NCBI GenBank assembly: GCA_044353165.1
Contig: JBILCM010000019.1
Span: 1 to 37,446, forward strand
Origin: JBILCM01 sp044353165
GTDB lineage: Bacteria > Bacillota > Bacilli > Paenibacillales > YIM-B00363
DNA length: 37,446 nucleotides
Direction of reading: 5' to 3'
Below are positions 23,822 through 32,381 of this stretch, piece by piece (the first letter of the stretch is position 1; the number at the start of each line of letters is the position of its first letter). The notes beneath the pieces were generated by a model. It was not told where the DNA came from. It saw only the letters and a list, made by a program, of their open reading frames with translations, and did not search any database. The position numbers and the translations under genes were made by a program.

Positions 23822-24456
23822 GCTTCCTTCCTAGCTAATATCAAGCGCGGTGAACCTGTGAGTGCCAAAAAATTGTCGAGCAGTTGCATACCGACATCAC
23901 CGCTTTTCTCAGGGTGAAATTGCATGCCGAATGTATTGCCGCGGCCAACAATCGCGGATACTTCACCGTAGTAATCGGTCACAGCCAACAAATCCGTGCG
24001 CTCGTCTGGCATGACGCGGTACGAATGAACAAAATAAGCATAACCGCCTTGCCAATCATCGGTGAACAGCGGACTCCCCTGCAACAATTGCAGTCGGTTC
24101 CAGCCCATGTGCGGCACCTTGAAATCACCGCGGAATCTTACCACGCGACCAGGCAACACATCCAGTCCCTTGTGCGTGCCATATTCCTCGCTCTCGGTGA
24201 ATAACAATTGCATCCCCAGACAGATGCCAAGAAGCGGTGTTCCTGAATTTGCAACTTCGCGGATGGTCTTGTCCAATCCGGATTGGTCAATGAGTTCCAT
24301 CGCATCGCCGAAAGCACCCACACCTGGTAAAATAACACCATCCGCTCGGCGGATCGCCTCTGGATCGGATGTCACGACCGTCTCGCATCCTAGCCGTTCG
24401 ACAGCTTTGGAGACACTATGCAAATTTCCCATGCCATAATCAATGATTGCTATCAC
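23818..24456 (-). CDS. hisH: Imidazole glycerol phosphate synthase, glutaminase subunit HisH
   Basis: A class I glutamine amidotransferase that supplies ammonia to HisF. The 212-residue protein has the nucleophile Cys in LLGICLGMQLLFTESEE, the catalytic His and Glu in GMQFHPEKSG, and the N-terminal IIDYGMGNLHSV that contacts HisF. The start is a GTG at 24456 with AAAGGGG 11 bases upstream, four bases after the hisB stop. Length and motifs are normal. Confidence 0.97.
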   Translation of the reverse strand: MIAIIDYGMGNLHSVSKAVERLGCETVVTSDPEAIRRADGVILPGVGAFGDAMELIDQSGLDKTIREVANSGTPLLGICLGMQLLFTESEEYGTHKGLDVLPGRVVRFRGDFKVPHMGWNRLQLLQGSPLFTDDWQGGYAYFVHSYRVMPDERTDLLAVTDYYGEVSAIVGRGNTFGMQFHPEKSGDVGMQLLDNFLALTGSPRLILARKEA

Positions 24457-24459
24457 GGT

Positions 24460-25059
24460 CTACAGTACCCCTTTCGTCGAGGGTACCCCCTGCACACGAG
24501 GATCAATCGAAGTAGCTTCATCGAGTGCGCGACCGAGTGCTTTAAAGACAGCTTCAACCATATGGTGTGTGTTGTGACCATAGTGGATAATAACGTGCAA
24601 GGTAATCCGGGACTCCAACGCCAGCTTCCACAAAAATTCGTGAACGAGTTCCACCGTGAACGAGCCCACCGATGCGGCTGGGAATGTGCCTCGCATTTCA
24701 AAATGCGGCCGCCCGCTAACATCAATGATCACTTGCGCAAGCGCTTCGTCCATGGGTACGAACACACTGGCATATCGCTTGATGCCTCGTTTATCCCCCA
24801 AGGCTTCCTTCAGTGCCATGCCCAGACAGATGCCAATGTCTTCGGTCGTGTGGTGATCGTCAATCTCCACATCCCCGCGCGCTTGCACCGTGAGATCGAA
24901 AAAACCATGCTTTGTGAATAAATCCAGCATATGATTCAAGAACGGTACATCGGTTTCCAACTGAGACATGCCTTGGCCATCCAGCTGCAAAGACAATTGA
25001 ATGTCTGTCTCATTCGTTTTCCTTGCAATTTGTGCGAATCGTTGATTGTTATTCTCCAC
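24460..25059 (-). CDS. hisB: Imidazoleglycerol-phosphate dehydratase HisB
   Basis: This enzyme dehydrates imidazole glycerol phosphate to imidazole acetol phosphate (Mn-dependent, 24-mer). The 199-residue monofunctional form has the two metal-binding repeats, DHHTTEDIGICLG and YGHNTHHMVEAVFKALGRAL, and the substrate contact FLNHMLDLFTKHG. No N-terminal phosphatase is fused, unlike the E. coli enzyme, and no separate histidinol-phosphatase or hisC gene lies in the window. The start is a GTG at 25059 with AAGGA ten bases upstream. Confidence 0.97.
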   Translation of the reverse strand: MENNNQRFAQIARKTNETDIQLSLQLDGQGMSQLETDVPFLNHMLDLFTKHGFFDLTVQARGDVEIDDHHTTEDIGICLGMALKEALGDKRGIKRYASVFVPMDEALAQVIIDVSGRPHFEMRGTFPAASVGSFTVELVHEFLWKLALESRITLHVIIHYGHNTHHMVEAVFKALGRALDEATSIDPRVQGVPSTKGVL

Positions 25060-25095
25060 GTTTCATCTGTCCTTTCTCCCATTGCGTCTGATCAT

Positions 25096-26436
25096 TCATT
25101 CGTGATTGGACTGCCTCTCCTGTTGCAGGCGAATCTCAATCGCTCTTGCATGTCCCTCAAGTCCTTCTTTGCGCGCCAACAGCATGATCTGATCTGCTGT
25201 AGACATGAGCGCTTCACGGCTGTATGCAATCAAGCTTGATCGTTTCATGAACGTGTCCACGCCAAGTGGCGAGAAGAATCGCGCCGTTCCGCTTGTCGGC
25301 AATACATGGTTGGGCCCGGCGAAATAATCCCCTACCGGTTCCGAACTGTATGGACCTAGGAAGATTGCACCCGCATGCTCGATGCGTCCCAACCAAGTCC
25401 AAGGTTCCTTCACCATCAGTTCAAGATGCTCAGGTGCCAGACGGTTACTCACGCGGATCGCTTCCTCGAGCGAATCGACAAGCAGTATTGCCCCGTGCTG
25501 ACGGATCGAAGCCTCAGCAATTGCGCGACGCGGCAATGCATCGAGTTGACGTTCCACCTCTTGGGACACTGCTTCAGCCAAGGCCAACGACGGTGTAATG
25601 CATACGGCGGATGCCATCTCGTCATGTTCCGCTTGCGACAGCATATCGGCCGCGACGTAGGCCGGATTGGCTGCATCGTCGGCAATGACGACAATCTCGC
25701 TCGGTCCGGCAATCGAATCGATGTCGACGATCCCATAGACGAGCCGCTTGGCCAAGGCAACGTATATATTGCCTGGACCCACAATTTTATCTACCGCCTG
25801 AATGGTCTCTGTGCCGTAAGCCAATGCCGCCACAGCTTGTGCGCCCCCGATGCGGTACACTTCCGTGATACCCGCTTCAGCAGCCGCGACCAAGATATAA
25901 GGGTTGATCCCTTCCTGTCCCGCTGTCGATGGCGGCGTGACCATGACAATCTCTTTCACGCCGGCAACCGCTGCAGGAATGATGTTCATGAGTACCGATG
26001 ATGGATAGGCGGCTTTGCCTCCAGGTACATAAACACCGACTCGGCTCAGCGGGCGAATCACTTGGCCCAGCGTGGTTCCATTCGGCTGCACATCGATCCA
26101 AGAGGAACGCAACTGCTTCTCATGATAGATGCGAATGTTGTGAGCCGCTGCGCGCAACGCTGCAACAAACTCAGGTTCAACTTGCGCATACGCCGCTTGG
26201 AGTTCTGCAGCGGACAACCGCAACGTTGCTTGTGTTAATGATACGTTGTCAAACTTCGCGGTATATGCAATAACAGCCGCATCACCTTGTCGCCTGACGT
26301 GATCTACAACTTCTTTCACTGTGCGTTGCTGCTCTTCATTCTCTGTATCAATGCGCCGATCCAGTTGAAATTGTTCCGGCCGCATCGTTCTTAGCACACG
26401 TTGCTTCTCTGTTGATTGTTGTTCTTGCTTAAACAC
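25096..26436 (-). CDS. hisD: Histidinol dehydrogenase HisD
   Basis: This zinc enzyme oxidises histidinol to histidine with two NAD+ in the last step. The start is taken as the GTG at 26436 (446 residues): AGGAGG lies eight bases upstream. The open frame continues to 26493 but there overlaps hisG. Motifs: YVPGGKAAYPSSVLMNIIPA, PGNIYVALAKRLV, IDSIAGPSEIVVIAD, and the catalytic pair in SNRLAPEHLELM with Glu and His. The metal site His in SQAEHDEMA and the C-terminal GPNHVLPTSG are intact. It follows hisG by 17 bases. Confidence 0.97.
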   Translation of the reverse strand: MFKQEQQSTEKQRVLRTMRPEQFQLDRRIDTENEEQQRTVKEVVDHVRRQGDAAVIAYTAKFDNVSLTQATLRLSAAELQAAYAQVEPEFVAALRAAAHNIRIYHEKQLRSSWIDVQPNGTTLGQVIRPLSRVGVYVPGGKAAYPSSVLMNIIPAAVAGVKEIVMVTPPSTAGQEGINPYILVAAAEAGITEVYRIGGAQAVAALAYGTETIQAVDKIVGPGNIYVALAKRLVYGIVDIDSIAGPSEIVVIADDAANPAYVAADMLSQAEHDEMASAVCITPSLALAEAVSQEVERQLDALPRRAIAEASIRQHGAILLVDSLEEAIRVSNRLAPEHLELMVKEPWTWLGRIEHAGAIFLGPYSSEPVGDYFAGPNHVLPTSGTARFFSPLGVDTFMKRSSLIAYSREALMSTADQIMLLARKEGLEGHARAIEIRLQQERQSNHE

Positions 26437-26453
26437 GCGCGCATCCTCCTGCC

Positions 26454-27092
26454 TTATGATCTTACTGCGGTCACTGCAGCCAGACGATCGCATAACGACT
26501 GCACAGCTTCACTCTTCATCCGATAACTCACGCGGTTGGCAATGAGGCGGCTTGTGATCTCAAACACCGTCTCCATCTCAACAAGTCCATTCTCGCGAAG
26601 GGTCGAACCCGTCTCCACCATATCGACAATCCGATCCGCCAAGCCAATGAGCGGCGCCAGTTCAATGGAACCGTTAAGCTTTATGACTTCTACTTGTTGA
26701 CCACGTTCGCGAAAATATCGAGATGCGACGTTCGGATATTTGGTAGCTACCCTTGGATGGAGCGTCGGCTTCCAATCTGGCAATGCGATGACGGACATCC
26801 GGCAACGTGCAATCCCCAGATCCAACAACTCATAGATGTCCCGATTCTCTTCAACCAACACATCTTTCCCCACGATACCAAGGTCTGTTACACCGTATTC
26901 CACATATGTCGGTACATCAACAGGTTTCGCCATAATGAATTCCAGCCTAAGTTCGGGAATGGGAATAATTAATTTTCTAGAATCATCCAGATCGTCTGGC
27001 AATTGCAACCCGGCTTCATTGAACAATGCCGCCGCTTTCTTATAAATGCGCCCCTTGGGCATCGCTATCCGTAATATTTCTCCGTCACGCAT
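26454..27092 (-). CDS. hisG: ATP phosphoribosyltransferase, short form HisG
   Basis: This enzyme catalyses the first, feedback-controlled step of histidine synthesis, from ATP and PRPP. The short form (212 residues from the ATG at 27092) lacks the C-terminal regulatory domain and needs HisZ as partner, which is encoded just upstream. GAGGGGG lies nine bases before the chosen ATG; the GTG at 27110 overlaps the hisZ stop region. Motifs include RIAMPKGRIYKKA at the N-terminus and GSIELAPLIGLADRIVDMVETGSTL, the PRPP-binding loop. Length fits short HisG. Confidence 0.97.
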   Translation of the reverse strand: MRDGEILRIAMPKGRIYKKAAALFNEAGLQLPDDLDDSRKLIIPIPELRLEFIMAKPVDVPTYVEYGVTDLGIVGKDVLVEENRDIYELLDLGIARCRMSVIALPDWKPTLHPRVATKYPNVASRYFRERGQQVEVIKLNGSIELAPLIGLADRIVDMVETGSTLRENGLVEMETVFEITSRLIANRVSYRMKSEAVQSLCDRLAAVTAVRS

Positions 27093-27106
27093 CCCACATG
27101 TCCCCC

Positions 27107-28288
27107 TCACTCGAATGGAATGATACGATCATACGATTGTCCACGGAACATCTCTTGCGCATCCGCAACATCGATTCGTGCCGTTGTGACGACAACATTC
27201 GGATGGCTGCGCAGTTCCGTAGCATAGCGTAATGCCTCCGATCGAAGTTGCGCAGTATACGTGATCAGAATATGCTCGTCACTAGATGCGCAATGCATCT
27301 CATGCACCGAACTGAGGTATTCCATAATCCGGTTCGTCTTCAAGGAGAACCCCGTCGCAGGCGCGGATCGACCGAATAACCCGAGCAGATTGTCGTACCG
27401 TCCCCCGCTTAACACAGGAAATCCTAAATCGGAAGCGTACCCTTCGAAGGTCAACCCTGTATAGTAATTGAAATCTCCTGTCATGGTCAGATCGATAATC
27501 ACATGTTGAATCATACCATACGCATGGAGGACATCCCATACATCGAGCAAATGGCGAATCGCCGCTCTCGCCATTTCATGGTGCGACATCGCGAGCGCCT
27601 GATCACACACCTCACGATTGCCGCGTAAACGAAGAATTCCTTCAAGATCTTGTCGCACCGATTCAGGTATCGATAATCGCTTCAGCGCATCCCGGTAACC
27701 GACATAATCGCGGCGCAACAACATATCTTTGAGTACCTCTTGCATTTCAGGAAGATTGGGCAACATCTGTTCGAACAACCCTTGCACAAATCCCATGTGG
27801 CCAAGAGCAACGCGGAACTTACGCACACCCGCCGCTTGCAATGAAGCGATTGCCAAGGCAATCACTTCTGCATCCGCTTCAGCACTTGCATCGCCAACCA
27901 ACTCTACGCCCGTCTGAAAAAATTCAGCGCTCCGGCCCGCTTCTTCTTCAATGGCACGAAAAACGTTCGCATGATAAGCGAGTCGAATCGGTAGCGGCGT
28001 ATCTTTCAACAATGAAGCAACGACCCGAGCGATGGGCGCCGTCATATCCGAACGCATCACAAGTGTTGTTCCCCAGCGGTCTAGCAGTTTAAATAATTTC
28101 CTGTCTGTCGTTGCGCTTGCAACGCCTACCGTATCGTAAAATTCCAACGTCGGCGTCATAATTTCCCGATACCCCCAACGCCGCATGCAAGCAAGCACAT
28201 CCGTCTCCAAGCGGCGGAGTCGTTCGACGGCCTCCGGCAAATAATCTTTCACCCCGACAGGTTTCTCGAATACCTTCGGTTTTGACAC
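27107..28288 (-). CDS. hisZ: ATP phosphoribosyltransferase regulatory subunit HisZ
   Basis: HisZ is a catalytically inactive relative of histidyl-tRNA synthetase that forms a complex with short HisG and carries the histidine feedback response. The 393-residue protein has synthetase-like motif 1 (about residues 15-60, GVKDYLPEAVERLRRLE), motif 2 (VMRSDMTAPIARVVASLL) and a motif 3-like region (GGRYDNLLGLFG), but no anticodon-binding domain, which separates it from HisS. The start is GTG at 28288 with GGGGG seven bases upstream. It heads the his operon under the promoter at 28373-28401. Its presence with short HisG is internally consistent. Confidence 0.95.
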   Translation of the reverse strand: MSKPKVFEKPVGVKDYLPEAVERLRRLETDVLACMRRWGYREIMTPTLEFYDTVGVASATTDRKLFKLLDRWGTTLVMRSDMTAPIARVVASLLKDTPLPIRLAYHANVFRAIEEEAGRSAEFFQTGVELVGDASAEADAEVIALAIASLQAAGVRKFRVALGHMGFVQGLFEQMLPNLPEMQEVLKDMLLRRDYVGYRDALKRLSIPESVRQDLEGILRLRGNREVCDQALAMSHHEMARAAIRHLLDVWDVLHAYGMIQHVIIDLTMTGDFNYYTGLTFEGYASDLGFPVLSGGRYDNLLGLFGRSAPATGFSLKTNRIMEYLSSVHEMHCASSDEHILITYTAQLRSEALRYATELRSHPNVVVTTARIDVADAQEMFRGQSYDRIIPFE

Positions 28289-28320
28289 TGGAATTCCCCC
28301 GTTCTTTACACTTCCATATG

Positions 28321-28336
28321 CTTTAATGAATTAAAG
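28321..28336. promoter_or_regulatory. Inverted repeat in the his operon leader
   Basis: CTTTAAT-ga-ATTAAAG is a perfect 7-base inverted repeat between the his promoter and hisZ. It is symmetric and A/T-rich, as expected of a repressor site, for instance of a YerC/HisR-like TrpR-family regulator known to control his genes in Bacillota. No such gene lies in the window and I could not compare motifs. Confidence 0.4.
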
Positions 28337-28360
28337 TGCTAACATTTTACTAAACAAAAG

Positions 28361-28370
28361 CGTTTAAACG
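28361..28370. promoter_or_regulatory. Palindrome at the predicted his transcription start
   Basis: CGTTTAAACG is a perfect 10-base palindrome next to the -10 box. Position suggests an operator, but a 10-base palindrome can occur by chance. It does not fit the cre consensus. Confidence 0.3.
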
Positions 28371-28372
28371 TT

Positions 28373-28401
28373 ATAATACCATGCAACCCCCACACCGTCA
28401 A
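28373..28401 (-). promoter_or_regulatory. Sigma-A promoter of the his operon
   Basis: TTGACG and TATTAT are separated by 17 bases. The start falls near 28366, so the leader is only about 78 bases. That is too short for a T-box riboswitch, and none of its conserved parts was seen, so control is likely by a repressor or by HisZ feedback alone. Confidence 0.78.
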
Positions 28402-28509
28402 CTTCCTCTAAAACCAAAAAATAAACACTGGTTTTACATAATCAACACAATCTCTTAACACAGACTTGATAAGCTAAATAAAGTTATTATATTTTATGGA
28501 GGTTATGGA

Positions 28510-30207
28510 ATGAAAGTATCGACTAAACATTGGCTAACGGCCGCTCTTGCCTTGACCGTCGTAGTCAGCACCCTTCCCGGTTATTTGGCGCAAGCCGCAA
28601 ACCAGCAACCGCTCCTGTCTTACCCGGGCTCAGGGGAACTTGCGATCTCCTTCATCGGTCGCTATTCGAGCGGGGCCAAACTAAGCGAAGGCGGAACCGA
28701 AATCGTAGACTATGAGCAGCGCACAAAAACGATGTTTTCGGTCAATGGATCTGCTAAGGCTTTGGACATGGTGAGCTTGTCAGGACTCCAAAGCGGTAAA
28801 TTTGGCGATATCCCCCTCAAAAAACGCATTCCCATTACCGAATTGGCCGGTGGACTCAAAAATATTAGCGATTTGACGAGTGTCGCCGTTTCACCCAATG
28901 GAGCCTTCGTTGCCATCGCAGTGCCTGCTGAACCTGCTACAGATTCTGGATTTGTTGTTTTCGTGAATGCTGAAGGGAGTTATTTGAGTCATGTTCAGGT
29001 GGGTTCATTACCAGATGCCGTAACATTCAGTCCTGACGGTCGCTGGGTCATCTCCTCGAATGAGGGTTCGCCAAGCGACGATTACAAGATCAACCCTGAG
29101 GGCAGTGTATCCATGATCGATGTCTCGGGGGGCGTCGCGAAGTTAACACAAGCGCAAGTCACGACCGTACGTTTCACGGATACCCAAATTATTGATCCTA
29201 GCATTCGTAAGGTGAAAGCAGACGCTACTTATGCTCAAGATTTTGAACCTGAATATACGGTCATTGCTGAAGACAGCAAGACGGCCTATGTCGTTCTGCA
29301 AGAAAACAATGCGATAGCAACGTTAGATCTGACTTCCCGAAAGTTTACATCTGTAAGGCATCTCGGATTTAAGGATCATTCTCTGGGCAAGAATGCCTTT
29401 GATGCTTCCAACCGCGACAACAGCATCAATATCAATCCATGGCCCGTGCTTGGCATGTATCAACCGGATGGACTGGCGCTTTACACCGTCAAAGGTAAAA
29501 GTTATCTCATTACACCCAATGAAGGGGATGCACAAGATTACAGCGGTTTTTCAGAGGAAGCGCGTATCAAAGATTTAGCGAACCAGCTCGACTTAAAGGC
29601 TGAGAACTACAAGGGCGTTACCCAAGGCCAGCTCGATCATATGGTCAAGAATGGTCTCCTGCTCGATAGCCAGTTGGGCCGATTATTAACCACAACTGCG
29701 ATGGGCAAGAATGCGAATGGCAAATATGAAGCATTGTACGCTTATGGTGCACGTTCGTTCTCAATCTGGGATGCATCCAACATGAAGCAGGTGTTTGATA
29801 GCGGCAATCATCTTGAATTCATTACGGCCGCTGCATTGGGCAAATCATTCAACGTTTCGAACTCGAACAACACGTTCGATGACCGCAGTGATGACAAAGG
29901 TCCTGAGCCAGAGACTGCGGCTGTTGGTCACATTGCCGGCCATCATTATGCCTTCGTTGGACTAGAACGATCCGGTGGTATCGTAGCCTACAATGTCAGT
30001 CAACCCCAACAACCTGTCTTTGTTGAATATTTCTCAAGTCGACAGTTCAATGGCAAAGATGTGTCTGGTGACTTGGCTCCTGAAGGATTGAAGTTTGTTC
30101 CGGCCACGGGCAGCCCAACGGGCAATGCACTCTTGCTTGCTGCCCATGAAGTCAGTGGGACGATAGCCGTCTACGAGTTAAAACCATCCGCGAAGGCCAA
30201 AAAATAA
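28510..30207 (+). CDS. Secreted choice-of-anchor I-like beta-propeller protein
   Basis: A 565-residue exported protein. The signal peptide (about 1-29) has KHWLTAALALTVVVST as hydrophobic core and AQA before the likely cut. No LPxTG motif or C-terminal membrane helix is present, so it is probably released or held non-covalently. Propeller-like blades appear as repeated beta segments: DLTSVAVSPNGAFVAIAVP, DAVTFSPDGRWVISSNEG and ITPNEGDAQDYSG, then LYAYGARSFSIWDASN near 410. Acidic segments (DDRSDDKGPEPE) near 460 may bind metal. The overall pattern matches proteins annotated as choice-of-anchor I, some of which are called phosphatase-like; enzymatic function is not shown. It runs opposite to the flanking his and hprK groups. 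GGAGG lies eight bases before the ATG. Confidence 0.8.
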   Translation: MKVSTKHWLTAALALTVVVSTLPGYLAQAANQQPLLSYPGSGELAISFIGRYSSGAKLSEGGTEIVDYEQRTKTMFSVNGSAKALDMVSLSGLQSGKFGDIPLKKRIPITELAGGLKNISDLTSVAVSPNGAFVAIAVPAEPATDSGFVVFVNAEGSYLSHVQVGSLPDAVTFSPDGRWVISSNEGSPSDDYKINPEGSVSMIDVSGGVAKLTQAQVTTVRFTDTQIIDPSIRKVKADATYAQDFEPEYTVIAEDSKTAYVVLQENNAIATLDLTSRKFTSVRHLGFKDHSLGKNAFDASNRDNSININPWPVLGMYQPDGLALYTVKGKSYLITPNEGDAQDYSGFSEEARIKDLANQLDLKAENYKGVTQGQLDHMVKNGLLLDSQLGRLLTTTAMGKNANGKYEALYAYGARSFSIWDASNMKQVFDSGNHLEFITAAALGKSFNVSNSNNTFDDRSDDKGPEPETAAVGHIAGHHYAFVGLERSGGIVAYNVSQPQQPVFVEYFSSRQFNGKDVSGDLAPEGLKFVPATGSPTGNALLLAAHEVSGTIAVYELKPSAKAKK

Positions 30208-30230
30208 AAATTTATATAGCAGCCGCTGCT

Positions 30231-30269
30231 CAAACGAGGAGGTCGACTTACAAGTCGCCTCCTCGTTTG
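30231..30269. terminator. Hairpin at the convergent end of the secreted-protein and acyltransferase genes
   Basis: CAAACGAGGAGG pairs with CCTCCTCGTTTG (12 pairs), then CGACTT with AAGTCG inside. The acyltransferase's last codons and stop lie within the stem, so the same bases end that gene and terminate the plus-strand transcript. Downstream T-content is moderate on plus (ATTTCTT). On minus an AGCAGC/GCTGCT mini-hairpin and T-rich stretch follow further on. Confidence 0.7.
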
Positions 30270-30748
30270 ATTTCTTGGATCGGATTCCCCCCGACAAGGC
30301 GACCTGCTGCAACGTCTTTATGCACAACCGAACCCGCAGCAATGACTGCACGGTCTCCGATCACGATTCCTGGGAGAATCGTGCAGTTCGCACCAATCAT
30401 CACATCGTTGCCAATGACCACGTCCCCCAACCGATACTCTTGAATTAAATACTCATGCGTTAAGATCGTCGTGTTGTAACCAATAATACAATTGCGACCC
30501 ACGGTAATGCGTTCAGGAAAAAACACATCTGGCATCACCATCAACGCGAATGAAGTATATGCTCCTACCTTCATGCCGAGTAAATAACGGAATATCCACA
30601 GTTTTACAGGCAGGAAAGGGATGTATCTCGACATTTGAATGAATACAAAATTACGCACAGCTTTCCAAAAGCGGACCGTGCGATACACATGCCATAATGA
30701 ATTGACCCCCGCTTGCGAAGGGGTAGGATACCGTTCTAACCTTCTCAT
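30248..30748 (-). CDS. Hexapeptide-repeat acyltransferase (YvoF-like)
   Basis: A left-handed beta-helix acyltransferase of the WbbJ/maltose O-acetyltransferase group, 166 residues. The hexapeptide coils run from about residue 80 to 155 (ITVGRNCIIGYNTTIL, VVIGNDVMIGANCTILPG, IVIGDRAVIAAGSVV), with the usual catalytic His near HEYL and the ending GGNPIQEIKR. The first 70 residues include a hydrophobic stretch (VRNFVFIQMSRYIPFLPVKL). It overlaps ppaX by four bases (ATGA), in the hprK-lgt-ppaX-acyltransferase order known from B. subtilis (yvoF). The acceptor is unknown; a cell-envelope sugar is plausible. Confidence 0.88.
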   Translation of the reverse strand: MRRLERYPTPSQAGVNSLWHVYRTVRFWKAVRNFVFIQMSRYIPFLPVKLWIFRYLLGMKVGAYTSFALMVMPDVFFPERITVGRNCIIGYNTTILTHEYLIQEYRLGDVVIGNDVMIGANCTILPGIVIGDRAVIAAGSVVHKDVAAGRLVGGNPIQEIKRGGDL

Positions 30749-31404
30749 GGGCCTTCCCTCGCCACACCCACAAGTTGTGGAAGGTCCCGCATATCATGGA
30801 TCCAATAATTCGGATTGCAACGTTGTAATTCTTCTTTGCTCTTGATCGACCAACCTACAGCCACGGATTGCACACCTGCCCGATGAGCCGCAATCAAATC
30901 CCCCGCGCTATCGCCCACCATCACGACCTCAGATGCTTTCACGTCCATACGCCGCAATGCCGTTATGATAGGTTCAGGGTGTGGCTTTGCATGGATCACA
31001 TCATCAAGCGAAACGATCGTTTCAATAAACCGATCCAAGTCACAATGTTTCAAGCCCAATTCCGATGTGAGCCGAATTTTTGTCGTAACGACACCCATGC
31101 GGATGCCGTTGTCGTGTAAGTGGCTCATCGTTTCTGCCACATAAGGAAATGGCTTCACCAGCTCATCATGATGTGCGAAGTTGTATTCGCGGTAAATTCG
31201 AATCAGTTCTTCCACACCAGCATCCGTTGCACCCGTAGTTTCCTTAAAGATATCGTACAATTTGGCCCCCATATAAGGAACCAACTGCGCTCTCGTAATA
31301 GGGTTGATCCCCTTGCGTTCCCAAACGTACTCGAATGATCGAAAAATCAACTCATTCGTATCCAATATCGTCCCGTCCAAATCAAACAACACCGTATTGA
31401 TCAC
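30745..31404 (-). CDS. ppaX: Pyrophosphatase PpaX (HAD family)
   Basis: PpaX hydrolyses the pyrophosphate that HprK releases when it dephosphorylates HPr-Ser-P. The start is set at a GTG at 31404, whose GTGA overlaps the lgt stop; this gives 219 residues, near the 216 of B. subtilis. The open frame runs 80 codons further upstream but that part is antisense-like read-through over lgt. HAD motifs: I VLFDLDGTILDTNE (nucleophile and acid aspartates), II GVVTTKIR, III KPHPEPI (lysine) and IV VMVGDSAGDLIAA. Its link with hprK in one transcript supports the role. Confidence 0.94.
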   Translation of the reverse strand: MINTVLFDLDGTILDTNELIFRSFEYVWERKGINPITRAQLVPYMGAKLYDIFKETTGATDAGVEELIRIYREYNFAHHDELVKPFPYVAETMSHLHDNGIRMGVVTTKIRLTSELGLKHCDLDRFIETIVSLDDVIHAKPHPEPIITALRRMDVKASEVVMVGDSAGDLIAAHRAGVQSVAVGWSIKSKEELQRCNPNYWIHDMRDLPQLVGVAREGP

Positions 31405-32354
31405 GTTGCATCGCCTTGCTCTGCAGGCTCCGTCGAAGGAACGGCTTTCGTTGACACGATAGGATCGGCATATTTTGCAGCAGCGTACCCTTTCACCCGG
31501 CGAAAGATGATCAGTGCGATTGCGGATATGATCAGACATACGGCCACCAACTGTGAAATGCGAATGTTGCCATACTCCATTTTGCCTGGTGAAGAGAACA
31601 TTAAGATTGGAGACCAGAGTGCTTCCAATACGGCATCCAACCAACGCGGACCTTGGAATGCGAGCGAATCCGTTCTTAGCCCTTCAATGTAAAACCGCCC
31701 AAGCGAGTACCATGCAAAATAACTGAGCAGAATTTCCCCGGCTCGTACGAACAATTGACGACGCAATGCGAACAACAATAGTAACCCAACAATGTTCCAG
31801 ATTGACTCATACAAGAATGTAGGATGTCGGTACAATCCATTAATGAACATCTGATTCACGATAAAATCGGGCAAATGCAAGCTGTTACGTAAAAATTGCT
31901 CTGTGACAGGACCGCCATACGCTTCTTGATTTACAAAATTCCCCCATCGCCCAATGGCTTGTCCAATGATCAAACTAGGTGCAGCAATATCTGCTATACG
32001 CCAGAAGTTGTACCCCTTACGCCGGATATAGAAGTACCCTGCGATGATGGCACCAATGAGTGCGCCGTAAATCGCAATACCGCCCTCCCAAATTTTGAAC
32101 ACATCGAGCGGGTTATTTTGGTAATCTTGCCAACGGAAGGCGACATAGTATAATCTTGCGCCAACAATGGCAGAAGGCACGCCAATGAGCAGCAAATCCA
32201 CAAAGAAATCTGGAATGATGCCATATCGTCTTCCTTCCCTTACCGCAAGCAATAGGCCTGCGACAGCTCCGGTCCCTAGAATAATCCCGTACCAATGAAC
32301 TACCAATGGCCCGATCGAGAAGGCAATTGGGTCGAACGCTGCTTCATAACCCAT
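31401..32354 (-). CDS. lgt: Prolipoprotein diacylglyceryl transferase Lgt
   Basis: Lgt is a membrane enzyme that attaches diacylglycerol from phosphatidylglycerol to the lipobox cysteine of exported lipoproteins. The 317-residue protein has about seven helices. The family signature GRWGNFVNQEAYGG is at residues 135-148, with the essential Arg136 and Asn139; WYGIILG near residue 21 and GLRTDSL near residue 225 are also conserved. AAGGGG lies nine bases before the ATG. The C-terminal tail is longer and polar. It lies 27 bases after hprK and overlaps ppaX. One likely client is the lipoprotein at 8659-10386. Confidence 0.97.
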   Translation of the reverse strand: MGYEAAFDPIAFSIGPLVVHWYGIILGTGAVAGLLLAVREGRRYGIIPDFFVDLLLIGVPSAIVGARLYYVAFRWQDYQNNPLDVFKIWEGGIAIYGALIGAIIAGYFYIRRKGYNFWRIADIAAPSLIIGQAIGRWGNFVNQEAYGGPVTEQFLRNSLHLPDFIVNQMFINGLYRHPTFLYESIWNIVGLLLLFALRRQLFVRAGEILLSYFAWYSLGRFYIEGLRTDSLAFQGPRWLDAVLEALWSPILMFSSPGKMEYGNIRISQLVAVCLIISAIALIIFRRVKGYAAAKYADPIVSTKAVPSTEPAEQGDAT

Positions 32355-32381
32355 TGTTTTACACCCCTTTATTCCATTTCG

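Noticed and set aside
26437..26493. N-terminal extension of HisD overlapping hisG
   Set aside because: The extra residues match no HisD sequence I know, and a clear AGGAGG site supports the GTG at 26436.
28289..28366. Histidine T-box or attenuator in the his leader
   Set aside because: The leader is too short and shows no T-box motif, run of histidine codons or terminator/antiterminator pair.
28355..28375. Possible cre site at the his promoter
   Set aside because: The sequence is palindromic around CG but misses key consensus positions (G2 and C13).
31405..31644. 80-codon N-terminal extension of the PpaX reading frame
   Set aside because: It lies wholly inside lgt in another frame, has low-complexity arginine/cysteine-rich translation, and a GTG overlapping the lgt stop gives a protein of the expected PpaX length.
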